Below are positions 1 through 7,754 of a DNA stretch of 7,819 nucleotides, in pieces. The translations under genes and the position numbers were made by a program. The stretch's first letter is position 1. Every line of letters starts with the position of its first letter. This DNA comes from Deinococcus sp. GTDB taxonomy: Bacteria > Deinococcota > Deinococci > JACQHA01. The notes beneath the pieces are model-generated. The model saw nothing but the letters and a program-made list of their open reading frames with translations, ran no database searches and was not told the origin of the DNA. The stretch is from positions 1 through 7,819 of the forward strand of contig JACQHA010000212.1 in the NCBI GenBank assembly GCA_016199255.1, read 5' to 3'.

Positions 1-1188
1 AGCCGGCGGGGGGCTTACTGGGCCCTGGTGTTTGCTGTCACCCCGTTGCTGGCCCTGGTGGTGGCCATGGTGTTCCGCCATGTCGTTTATGGCTTCCTGG
101 CCGCCACTGCCTGGCTGCAGGCCGCTATTGTGTGGGAGCTGGCCGCTCCCCGGCGCACCCCTTTGGACCGGGCCGAGCTGTTTGAGCTGACCCCAGACGC
201 CATGGTGGTAGCTGCCCCCAGCGGCACTGTGCTCGACGCCAACCCGGCGGCGGCCCGTCTCTTGGGCCAGCCGGTGCGCGCCCTGCGCCGCAAGCGCCTG
301 GAGGAACTGCTGCCGCAGCTAACCGCGTCCAGCCGGCCCCAGGTCACCCATCTGAGCCGGTCTGACGGCAGCACCGCAGCGCTGCTGGTAGGGCAGAGCC
401 AGCTGAAAAGCCACCACGCCGTGCTCTACACCATGCGCGACGTCACCGCCGAAGCCAAGGCCGAGGAGGACGTGCTGAAAAAAAGCGCCGAGGTCAAGGC
501 CCTGGTGCACTACGTGGTCCACGACATGAAAAACCCCATTGGAGTGCTGCAGGGCTCGCTGCGCACTGTCATTGACGATCCCAATTTAGGCGAGCTGACA
601 GTCGGACAGAGAAAATTTCTGGAGAACGCTTACGAGTCCTGCGACAAAGCGCTGGGCATGATTCATAGCCTCTTGGACGTGAACAAGCTGGAGGCCGGCG
701 AGTTCAAGCTGAACCTGGAACCCTGCCGCTTTGACGAGATTGTCAAGCAAGTGCTGGTGCAGCAAGAAGACCTCTGCCGGCGCAAGGGCCAACGGCTGGA
801 GGCGCTCTTGCCAGAACACTTCCCGCTGGTGTATGCCGATCCAGAAATCCTTAGGCGCATGGTGCAGAACCTGATTGCTAACGCTCGCAAGCACACGCCC
901 CGGGGCAGCCAGATTAAGGTGGCGCTGTATAAAGGCGGCGACCATGACCGCTGGGCCGTTTTGGCCGTGGCCGACAACGGCCCGGGCATTCCTCCTGAGG
1001 ACCGGGAGAAGATCTTCGAGCGGTTCGTCACGTTATCGAACGGCAAGATCAAGACCGGCCTGGGGCTGCACTTCTGCCGGCTGGCCGCGTTGGCCCACCA
1101 GGGGAAGCTCGGTGTAGACTCGGAGCTGGGCAAAGGCACCACCTTCCATTTGGCCATCCCCTTCCAGGCTGAAGCCCCCAGCCGGTAA
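1..1188 (+). CDS. PAS-domain sensor histidine kinase, membrane-anchored, 5'-truncated by window
   Basis: This is a two-component sensor kinase that autophosphorylates on histidine and passes the phosphate to a response regulator. The frame is open to the left edge, so the gene begins outside the window; GTG at 28 is only the first in-window start. Numbered from that GTG, two hydrophobic segments (about 4-16 and 23-38) look like membrane helices. A PAS-like domain follows (about 49-145; DAMVVAAPSGTVLDANPAA). The HisKA domain carries the H-box VVHDMKNP, with H165 as likely phosphoacceptor. The HATPase_c domain has the N-box NLIANARKHT (281-290), G1 DNGPGI (316-321), F-box F330/F333 and G2 TGLGL (343-347). 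All catalytic boxes are intact. No response regulator lies downstream in the window, so the partner is upstream or elsewhere. The signal sensed is unknown. The stop is TAA at 1186-1188. Confidence 0.93.
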   Translation, partial: SRRGAYWALVFAVTPLLALVVAMVFRHVVYGFLAATAWLQAAIVWELAAPRRTPLDRAELFELTPDAMVVAAPSGTVLDANPAAARLLGQPVRALRRKRLEELLPQLTASSRPQVTHLSRSDGSTAALLVGQSQLKSHHAVLYTMRDVTAEAKAEEDVLKKSAEVKALVHYVVHDMKNPIGVLQGSLRTVIDDPNLGELTVGQRKFLENAYESCDKALGMIHSLLDVNKLEAGEFKLNLEPCRFDEIVKQVLVQQEDLCRRKGQRLEALLPEHFPLVYADPEILRRMVQNLIANARKHTPRGSQIKVALYKGGDHDRWAVLAVADNGPGIPPEDREKIFERFVTLSNGKIKTGLGLHFCRLAALAHQGKLGVDSELGKGTTFHLAIPFQAEAPSR

Positions 1189-1195
1189 GCCGCCC

Positions 1196-1204
1196 TGGTA
1201 TAAT
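1196..1204 (+). promoter_or_regulatory. Extended -10 promoter, probable leaderless start for the APH-family gene
   Basis: TGGTATAAT is an exact match to the extended -10 consensus TGnTATAAT. The hexamer ends at 1204, only 8 nt before the ATG at 1213. The usual -10 to +1 distance puts the transcription start at about 1211-1213, on or next to the start codon. No Shine-Dalgarno lies in the 24-bp gap after the kinase gene, which fits a leaderless message. No good -35 is seen at the expected distance, but an extended -10 can function without one. Confidence 0.62.
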
Positions 1205-1212
1205 CGCCGGCG

Positions 1213-2726
<1,514 letters not shown>

Positions 2727-2729
2727 GGG

Positions 2730-2751
2730 CAGCGCGTAGCCGTAGGCGCTG
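2730..2751 (+). repeat. Small inverted repeat in the upp-wecA gap
   Basis: CAGCGC (2730-2735) and GCGCTG (2746-2751) form a possible 6-bp stem with a 10-nt loop containing two GTAG copies. Its 3' arm touches the first base of the leader-ORF Shine-Dalgarno. There is no T-tract, so it is not a classical terminator. It may be chance. Confidence 0.3.
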
Positions 2752-2761
2752 AGGTGAGGGA

Positions 2762-2803
2762 ATGAGCAGACACCTACCCCCTGCCCCCAGAGGTTGCCTG
2801 TGA
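2762..2803 (+). CDS. Putative 13-residue leader peptide (uORF) coupled to the wecA-like gene
   Basis: A short frame reads MSRHLPPAPRGCL and ends at TGA 2801-2803. It is supported by a strong Shine-Dalgarno: GAGGTG at 2751-2756, with 5 nt before ATG 2762, better than that of the downstream gene. Its stop overlaps the downstream GTG start in the four-base arrangement GTGA (2800-2803). Ribosomes finishing this frame would therefore be placed on the wecA-like start and would have to open the hairpin that holds it. The peptide itself resembles nothing I recognise. The Pro-Pro pair (codons 6-7) could slow ribosomes just before the hairpin. There is no direct proof of translation; the strength of the SD and the exact stop/start overlap are the case for it. 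Confidence 0.5.
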   Translation: MSRHLPPAPRGCL

Positions 2804-2812
2804 CCTCCTGGG
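2786..2812 (+). promoter_or_regulatory. RBS-sequestering hairpin over the wecA-like start
   Basis: CCCAGAGGT (2786-2794) can pair with ACCTCCTGGG (2803-2812): 5 plus 4 GC-rich base pairs with one bulged C at 2807 and an 8-nt loop. The stem contains the AGAGG Shine-Dalgarno (2789-2793) of the wecA-like gene, and the loop contains its GTG start (2800-2802). If folded it would block direct initiation, so entry would depend on ribosomes leaving the overlapping leader ORF. Confidence 0.5.
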
Positions 2813-3996
2813 AGCTAGCGCTGGCTGCCACCCTGGGGTTCTTGGTGGCCATGACGGCGGTCATCCTGGTGGCGCCCACGGTGCGCAAGTTTGCCCTGCG
2901 GGTAGGAGCTGTGGACCGCCCCAACGAGCGGCGGCAGAACCGGGAGCCGGTGCCCAACTTGGGCGGCATTGCCATTTTCCTGGGGTTCTTGCTGGCGGTG
3001 CTACTGGTAACGGCGCTCTGGGGGGACAAGCTGGGCTGGTGGCAGGATGGCTCCCGCAACCGCTCGGTGATTCTGGCCACAGTGCTGGGGGGGATCATCA
3101 TGACCCTCACCGGCCTGCTGGACGACATTTTAGACCTGCCACCTGGGCCGAGGCTCATAGTCCAGGCGCTGGCGGCGCTGATCGTGATTGTGGCCGTGCC
3201 GAGCATTGAGATCCCTTTCATTAACCCTGGCGGCGTGCTGCCTCTGGCCCTGGAGCGGCCATACCTACAAGTGCTGGTGACACTGCTCTGGCTCATGGGA
3301 GTCACCAACGCCCTGAACTATGTGGATGGGCTGGACGGCCTGGCTTCCGGGATCACCTTTATTGCTGCCGGGGTGCTCTCGGCGGTGGCCTGGCACCTGG
3401 GCTCGCGCGAAGCGGAGATCATTATTCTCCTCTGCCTGGCTGGGGCGGCGCTGGGGTTTTTGCGGCACAACGCCTTCCCGGCGCGGATTTTCATGGGAGA
3501 TAATGGCTCCACCTTGCTGGGCTTCGTTCTGGCTGCAGTATCTATCTTGGGCACCCTGAAGCAAGCCACGGTCATTGGCCTGATCATCCCAGTGCTGGTC
3601 CTGGGGCTGCCGATTATGGACATTACCACCGTCACCTTCCGGCGGGTGCTGCGGCGCATGAGCCCTGCCAAGGCCGGCCGCGACCACTTCCACCACCGGC
3701 TGATTGCCCGGGGCTGGGGACAGCGCCGCACGGTGTTCGTCTTGTGGTCAGTGGGGCTGGCTCTGGGCACCGTGGCCCTGATTGTGGATGGCCTGCCGCT
3801 TTTACAGATTGCGGCGGTCATGTCCACGCTGGTGTTCTTCTTGGGCGCCACGTACTTGGCCCGCACCCGGGAGGACGGCTGGGCGCCTAGAGCAGCGGTG
3901 GCGGTGGTGGCACTGGCGCTAGTGTGCGCTGTGGGGCTCACTGCCCTGGCGCTTGTTACCAGGGCTGGCTTCCAGCCGCCAGTGGAGGCGCCGTGA
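2800..3996 (+). CDS. wecA: WecA/TagO-like undecaprenyl-phosphate GlcNAc-1-phosphate transferase
   Basis: An integral membrane enzyme of the MraY/WecA (glycosyltransferase 4) family. It should transfer GlcNAc-1-phosphate from UDP-GlcNAc to undecaprenyl phosphate, the first step of lipid-linked envelope polysaccharide synthesis. The 398 residues contain many hydrophobic helices from residue 5 to about 387. Motifs: PVPNLGGIAIFLG (50-62); LLDD with D108/D109; TNALNYVDGLDGLASG with N170, N173, D176 and D179; NAFPARIFMGDNGS with D234; and the cytosolic HFHHRL (296-301). The HxHHRL motif and GlcNAc-pathway neighbour favour WecA/TagO over MraY. I chose GTG 2800, which has AGAGG six bases upstream and overlaps the leader-ORF stop. 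TTG 2794 would add two residues but overlaps the SD. The 3' end overlaps wecB by four bases. The exact acceptor polymer is not shown by the sequence. Confidence 0.92.
   Translation: MTSWELALAATLGFLVAMTAVILVAPTVRKFALRVGAVDRPNERRQNREPVPNLGGIAIFLGFLLAVLLVTALWGDKLGWWQDGSRNRSVILATVLGGIIMTLTGLLDDILDLPPGPRLIVQALAALIVIVAVPSIEIPFINPGGVLPLALERPYLQVLVTLLWLMGVTNALNYVDGLDGLASGITFIAAGVLSAVAWHLGSREAEIIILLCLAGAALGFLRHNAFPARIFMGDNGSTLLGFVLAAVSILGTLKQATVIGLIIPVLVLGLPIMDITTVTFRRVLRRMSPAKAGRDHFHHRLIARGWGQRRTVFVLWSVGLALGTVALIVDGLPLLQIAAVMSTLVFFLGATYLARTREDGWAPRAAVAVVALALVCAVGLTALALVTRAGFQPPVEAP
3984..3988 (+). promoter_or_regulatory. Shine-Dalgarno of wecB inside the wecA-like coding end
   Basis: GGAGG lies four bases before GTG 3993. 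Together with the GTGA overlap (3993-3996) it decides the wecB start and rejects the longer open frame that begins at 3924. Confidence 0.75.
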
Positions 3997-5135
3997 AGAT
4001 CCTTTTGTGCTTTGGCACCAGGCCTGAGGCGGTGAAACTGGCGCCGGTGTACTGGAGCCTCAAGCAGTCTCCTGACTTCCAGCCAGCGGTGCTGGTCACC
4101 GGCCAGCACCGGGAGATGCTGGACCAGATGCTCCAGGTGTTTGCCATTCAGCCCGACTATGACCTGGCGATTATGGTGGACCGGCAGCCCCTAGCTGATA
4201 CCACCGCCCGGGCCCTCACCGGGGTAGCGGCGGTGCTCCAAGCAGAGCCATTTGACTTTCTTTTGGTGCAGGGCGACACCCAGACCACACTAGCGGCGGC
4301 GCTGGCCGGCTACTACGCCGGCGTCCCAGTGGGCCACGTGGAGGCGGGGCTGCGCACCGGACAGCGGCGCCAGCCCTTTCCCGAAGAGCTGATGCGCCGC
4401 CTGACCAGCCAGCTGGCGGAGCTGCACCTCTCCCCTACCACCCATGCCCGGGCCAACTTGCTGCGCGAAGGTATTGATCCAGCCACCATCTTTGTCACCG
4501 GCAACACGGTAGTAGACGCGTTGCTCTCTATTGCCCAGCGCGCGGCGCAGTATTCCACTCCCCTAGTAGCGGAGCTGCAGCGCCAAAAGCGGCGCATTAT
4601 TGCCCTCACCGCTCACCGCCGGGAGAACTGGGAGCACCTTTCAGACATCTGCCACGCCGTGCGCCACATAGTCCGTACCCACCGCGACGTGTCGGTGGTG
4701 TACCCGGTGCACCTGAACCCAGCAGTGCGGGAGATGGTGCTCCCGGCGCTGCAACATGAGCCCAATGTGCACCTGATCGACCCCCTGGAGTATGCCCCCA
4801 TGGTGGCGCTGATGCAGGCCAGCTTCTTGTTGCTCACTGACTCCGGGGGCATCCAGGAAGAGGCCCCGGCGCTGCACAGGCCGGTGCTGGTGCTGCGCCA
4901 GGTCACCGAGCGCCCTGAAGGCGTCATCGCCGGCACCCTGGAGCTGGTGGGTACCGACCCAGAGCGCATTACCAGCGCAGTGCACCGGCTGCTCACTGAT
5001 GCGGAGCACTACCAGCGCATGGCCAGCGCCCCCAACCCTTATGGCGACGGCCACGCTGCCCAGCGCTGTGTGCAGGCGCTGCGCCACCGGCTCTTGGGTG
5101 GCCCCCGGCCAGAGGAATTTATCTGGCCAGTGTGA
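3993..5135 (+). CDS. wecB: UDP-N-acetylglucosamine 2-epimerase (non-hydrolysing)
   Basis: Interconverts UDP-GlcNAc and UDP-ManNAc in the cytosol, supplying ManNAc units for envelope glycans (called MnaA in Gram-positives). At 380 residues it is full length. The GT-B/epimerase signatures are clear: CFGTRPEAVKLAPV with R10 and K15; VQGDTQTT with D95; GHVEAGLRTG with E117; FPEE with E131; TAHRRENWE with H208; YPVHLNP (237-243); LTDSGGIQEEAP (281-292); and RQVTERPEG (302-310). R10, K15, D95, E117 and E131 fall at the same numbers as residues I recall as functional in E. coli WecB. One oddity is PEELMRR where most homologues have PEExNR. The GTG start overlaps the wecA-like stop, implying coupled, roughly balanced synthesis of the two enzymes. 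The stop TGA overlaps the SD of the next gene. Confidence 0.96.
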   Translation: MKILLCFGTRPEAVKLAPVYWSLKQSPDFQPAVLVTGQHREMLDQMLQVFAIQPDYDLAIMVDRQPLADTTARALTGVAAVLQAEPFDFLLVQGDTQTTLAAALAGYYAGVPVGHVEAGLRTGQRRQPFPEELMRRLTSQLAELHLSPTTHARANLLREGIDPATIFVTGNTVVDALLSIAQRAAQYSTPLVAELQRQKRRIIALTAHRRENWEHLSDICHAVRHIVRTHRDVSVVYPVHLNPAVREMVLPALQHEPNVHLIDPLEYAPMVALMQASFLLLTDSGGIQEEAPALHRPVLVLRQVTERPEGVIAGTLELVGTDPERITSAVHRLLTDAEHYQRMASAPNPYGDGHAAQRCVQALRHRLLGGPRPEEFIWPV

Positions 5136-5144
5136 GGTATCCTT

Positions 5145-6404
5145 ATGGCCATGCCCTCTTCCCCCACCGAGCCGCGCCTCCTCATCACCTTGCCTAATCA
5201 CCTCCGGCTGGTAGCGGAGCGCATCCCCAGCGTGCGCAGCACGGCAGTGACGCTGCTCCTCGAAGTAGGAGTGGCCCAGGAGCCAGAAGCGCAGCAGGGA
5301 GTTTCTAATCTGCTGGCAGACATGGTGTTCAAGGGCACAGGCCAAAATAGCGCCCGGGACATTGTGGACCATCTGGATTTCCACGGGGTGAGCTGGGGCG
5401 CCCAGGCCGGCACCGAGGCTACCCGCTTCGATTTGGTCATGCTGGGCCGGGAGCTGCCCCAGGTGCTGCCTCTCTTCGCCGCGCTCATTACGAGGCCCAG
5501 CCTGCCTGCCGCCGAGCTGGAAGTGGCGCGCACTTTGGCGCTGCAAGAAATCCAGCACCTGGAGGACGAGCCGGCGCAGAAGCTGGCGGCGCTACTCCAG
5601 GCCCACTACTATGGGCCGGTGCTGGGGCGCATCCACCTGGGAACGCCCCAGACCGTGGCCCAGCTGGACCGGGAGGCGCTTTTAGCGCACCACCACGCCC
5701 ACTACCGCCCCAGCCGGGCCATTCTGGCCGTAGCCGGAGACATTGACCTGGACCGGATCAGCAGCCTGGTGCAAGATGCCTTTGGCCAGTGGGAGGCTGG
5801 GGGCCAAAAGCCCCTAGCGCCTCAGCCACCCCCGGCCCAGACCAGGCTCACCCACGTGCCCAAGGACACAGAGCAGACCCACATTGGCGTGGCTTTCCCC
5901 AGCCTGGTGCACCGCGACCCCAACTACTATGTGGTGCAATTGGCCATAAGCGTACTTTCTGGCACCAGCGGGCGGCTGTTTACCGAGGTGCGGGAAAGGC
6001 GCGGGCTGGTGTACACCGTCTTCGCTAGCCACCGGGCGCTGCACGACGCTGCCATGATCTATAGCTACGCCGGCACTACCACCGAGAAAGCCCAGGAGAC
6101 ACTCCAGGTGCTATTAACAGAGTTGCAGAAGCTGAGCGAGGGAGTTCGCCCCGACGAGCTGGAGCGGGCCCGGGCCGGGGTGAAGAGCGCTTTAGTGATG
6201 CAGGCTGAGAGCGCCGGGGCTAGATGCCGGAACCTGGCTGCCGACGTTTTCTACCGGGGGCGCTGCGTGCCCCCTGAAGAGGTGCTGGAGCACGTAGCAG
6301 CAGTAGAGCCCCAGCACATCAGCCAGTATTTTGGCCAGCACCCGCCCGGCCCCTTTACCGTGACGGTGCTGGGACGCGAACCCTTAGGGTGGCCTGAGAA
6401 CTGA
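5145..6404 (+). CDS. M16B-family peptidase-like subunit lacking the HXXEH zinc motif (R/Y subunit)
   Basis: A 419-residue protein with the two-lobed M16 (pitrilysin/mitochondrial-processing-peptidase) organisation. The place of the zinc motif is occupied by GVSNLLADMVFKGT: N55-L-L-A-D59 replaces HXXEH, so metal and catalytic residues are gone, though a Glu aligned with the third zinc ligand (E135) remains. The C-terminal lobe keeps the substrate-binding Arg/Tyr pair in GRLFTEVRERRGLVYTV, R283 and Y290, seven residues apart as in active M16 enzymes. This is the pattern of the non-catalytic partner in bacterial M16B heterodimers. No signal peptide is apparent, so it is probably cytosolic. ATG 5145 is chosen because GAGGT (5134-5138), overlapping the wecB stop, sits six bases upstream; ATG 5151 is too distant. 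The catalytic partner begins two bases after its stop. Confidence 0.92.
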   Translation: MAMPSSPTEPRLLITLPNHLRLVAERIPSVRSTAVTLLLEVGVAQEPEAQQGVSNLLADMVFKGTGQNSARDIVDHLDFHGVSWGAQAGTEATRFDLVMLGRELPQVLPLFAALITRPSLPAAELEVARTLALQEIQHLEDEPAQKLAALLQAHYYGPVLGRIHLGTPQTVAQLDREALLAHHHAHYRPSRAILAVAGDIDLDRISSLVQDAFGQWEAGGQKPLAPQPPPAQTRLTHVPKDTEQTHIGVAFPSLVHRDPNYYVVQLAISVLSGTSGRLFTEVRERRGLVYTVFASHRALHDAAMIYSYAGTTTEKAQETLQVLLTELQKLSEGVRPDELERARAGVKSALVMQAESAGARCRNLAADVFYRGRCVPPEEVLEHVAAVEPQHISQYFGQHPPGPFTVTVLGREPLGWPEN

Positions 6405-6406
6405 CT

Positions 6407-7639
6407 ATGGCAGAGCTATTTCACCAGCACCAGTTGGCCAATGGCCTGATGTTAATCGGCGAGGAGATGCCCTTTGTGCACAGCGCTGCCGCCGGTTTCT
6501 TGGTGCGCGCCGGCGCCCGGGACGAATCCCCGGTGCTGGCTGGCGTCTCGCACTTTTTGGAGCACATGGCCTTTAAGGGCACCCAACGGCGCAGCGCCTG
6601 GGACGTGAACCGGGAATTTGACGAGATCGGCGCCGAGAATAACGCTTATACCTCTGAGGAGCGCACGGTGTTCTATGGTGCCGCCCCGGCAGAGTACCTG
6701 CCGCGCATTTTAGACCTGCTCTCGGACATGATGCGCCCCACCTTGAGCCAGGAGGAGTTCGCCCTGGAGAAGGAAGTGGTGCTAGAAGAGATTGCCCGGG
6801 CGCAGGATAATCCCTCCTATTTGGTGTACCACCAGGCTATGGAGCGCTTATTTGCCGGCCACCCTTTGGCCAACGACGTGCTAGGCAGTGCGCCGTCCAT
6901 CAGGGCCCTGACTGCGGAGCAGATGGCCGCCTACCACCGCCAGCGCTACCAGCCGGGCAACATGCTTCTAGCCGTGGCCGGGCGCTTCCAGTGGCCCGAG
7001 GTAGTGGACCAGGCGGAGACGCTGTGCAGCCATTGGGCGCCAGGCGACACCCCGCGCCAGGCGGCGCCCCCCCAGCCCCACGCTGACCTGGCAGTGCTGC
7101 ACCGGCCCACTTTGACCCGGGAGCACCTGGCCATTGCCTGCCTGAGCGCCGATGACCGGCACCCCAAACGGTACGCCGCCGGGCTTTTTGGCACCATCCT
7201 GGGCGATGCCACCGGCTCCCGGCTGTACTGGGCAGTGGAGCAGACTGGCTTGGCAGACTCGGTGCTGGCTAGCCGCGAGACCTTTGAAGGCGCCGGGACC
7301 CTGGTGATCTACGCCAGCACTGACCCAGAGCGGGCGGCTCAAGCTCTGGCCGCCGTTGAGGCGGAGCTGGAGAAAATCAGTGCTGGTGTCACCCCTGCCG
7401 AGCTGCGCCGCGCCCAGAACAAACTCTCCAGCCAGCTGGTGATGGCTTCAGAAAACTCCCTCAACCGACTGTTGATGCTGGGTGACACCTATTTGAGCCG
7501 GCAGCGCTACGAGAGCGTTGATGACCAGCTGGCTGCCATTGAGGCCGTGACCCTAGATGACCTTGCCACCTACTTAGCGGAGTTTCCTCTCACCCCCCGG
7601 GTGACAGTGGCCCTAGGGCCATTGGAGGGGCTTGAGTAG
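6407..7639 (+). CDS. M16B-family zinc peptidase, catalytic (HXXEH) subunit
   Basis: A 410-residue zinc metallopeptidase subunit. The inverted zinc motif is intact in VSHFLEHMAFKGT: H49 and H53 as ligands, E52 as general base, with the third ligand most likely E128 in EKEVVLEEI. NNAYTSEERTVFY (78-90) is also typical of active members. The C-terminal lobe, by contrast, has lost the Arg/Tyr pair kept by its neighbour: GSRLYWAVEQTGLADSV places E278 and D284 where Arg and Tyr would be. Each subunit thus supplies what the other lacks, and I infer an obligate heterodimer that degrades or processes peptides. No signal peptide is seen. ATG 6407 follows the upstream TGA by two bases with only a weak SD, so translation is probably coupled, giving near 1:1 output. 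The gene ends at TAG 7637-7639 within a hairpin. Confidence 0.94.
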   Translation: MAELFHQHQLANGLMLIGEEMPFVHSAAAGFLVRAGARDESPVLAGVSHFLEHMAFKGTQRRSAWDVNREFDEIGAENNAYTSEERTVFYGAAPAEYLPRILDLLSDMMRPTLSQEEFALEKEVVLEEIARAQDNPSYLVYHQAMERLFAGHPLANDVLGSAPSIRALTAEQMAAYHRQRYQPGNMLLAVAGRFQWPEVVDQAETLCSHWAPGDTPRQAAPPQPHADLAVLHRPTLTREHLAIACLSADDRHPKRYAAGLFGTILGDATGSRLYWAVEQTGLADSVLASRETFEGAGTLVIYASTDPERAAQALAAVEAELEKISAGVTPAELRRAQNKLSSQLVMASENSLNRLLMLGDTYLSRQRYESVDDQLAAIEAVTLDDLATYLAEFPLTPRVTVALGPLEGLE

Positions 7640-7661
7640 GGGCACACATGCTGTGCCCCTA
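7637..7661 (+). repeat. Perfect 10-bp hairpin overlapping the stop codon of the catalytic M16 gene
   Basis: TAGGGGCACA (7637-7646) and TGTGCCCCTA (7652-7661) are exact reverse complements around a 5-nt loop. The TAG stop is the first three bases of the left arm. No T-tract follows, so it is not a standard intrinsic terminator. It could stabilise the mRNA 3' end, act as an atypical terminator, or be a copy of a dispersed GGGGCAC-type palindrome of the kind I recall from Chloroflexota and cyanobacterial intergenic regions. Confidence 0.7.
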
Positions 7662-7681
7662 CCGATGGTGATTGCCGAAAA

Positions 7682-7702
7682 GTTGACATGATAAGACTCA
7701 AG
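7682..7702 (+). promoter_or_regulatory. HAIR-like operator (putative HspR site) overlapping the -35
   Basis: The HspR-associated inverted repeat has the consensus CTTGAGT-N7-ACTCAAG. Here the right arm ACTCAAG (7696-7702) is perfect. The left arm GTTGACA (7682-7688) keeps TTGA (4 of 7 positions), at exactly the expected 7-nt spacing. The degenerate left arm doubles as the TTGACA -35 box. A repressor bound here would cover the -35 and spacer. The assignment rests on motif memory; no hspR gene is visible. Confidence 0.42.
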
Positions 7703-7711
7703 TTATATTAT
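7683..7711 (+). promoter_or_regulatory. Sigma70-type promoter for the histidine phosphatase gene
   Basis: TTGACA (7683-7688) is a perfect -35. It is followed after 17 nt by TATTAT (7706-7711), or after 15 nt by TATATT (7704-7709), as -10. This AT-rich stretch stands out in a GC-rich window. The start of transcription should be near 7718, leaving a leader of about 37 nt before GTG 7755. Confidence 0.75.
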
Positions 7712-7754
7712 TGCGCCGGAACGGGGCTGGGCCCCAGACCACTGGAGGACAGGT

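Noticed and set aside
3924..3992. A longer N-terminal form of WecB.
   Set aside because: Family proteins begin just before FGTRPE; GTG 3993 has GGAGG at 3984-3988 and couples with the upstream stop.
3318..4109. A 263-codon minus-strand open frame.
   Set aside because: It is antisense to the wecA-like and wecB genes, with low-complexity Arg/Ser/Thr-rich composition typical of shadow frames.
4641..5558. A 305-codon open frame on the minus strand.
   Set aside because: It lies antisense to wecB and the first M16 gene, both with full family motifs. Long antisense frames are expected in GC-rich coding DNA, and the translation shows no recognisable domain.
5145..6404. The first M16 gene considered as a decaying pseudogene because its zinc motif is lost.
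   Set aside because: The frame is full length, the R/Y motif is intact, and the partner has complementary losses, indicating a specialised non-catalytic subunit rather than decay.
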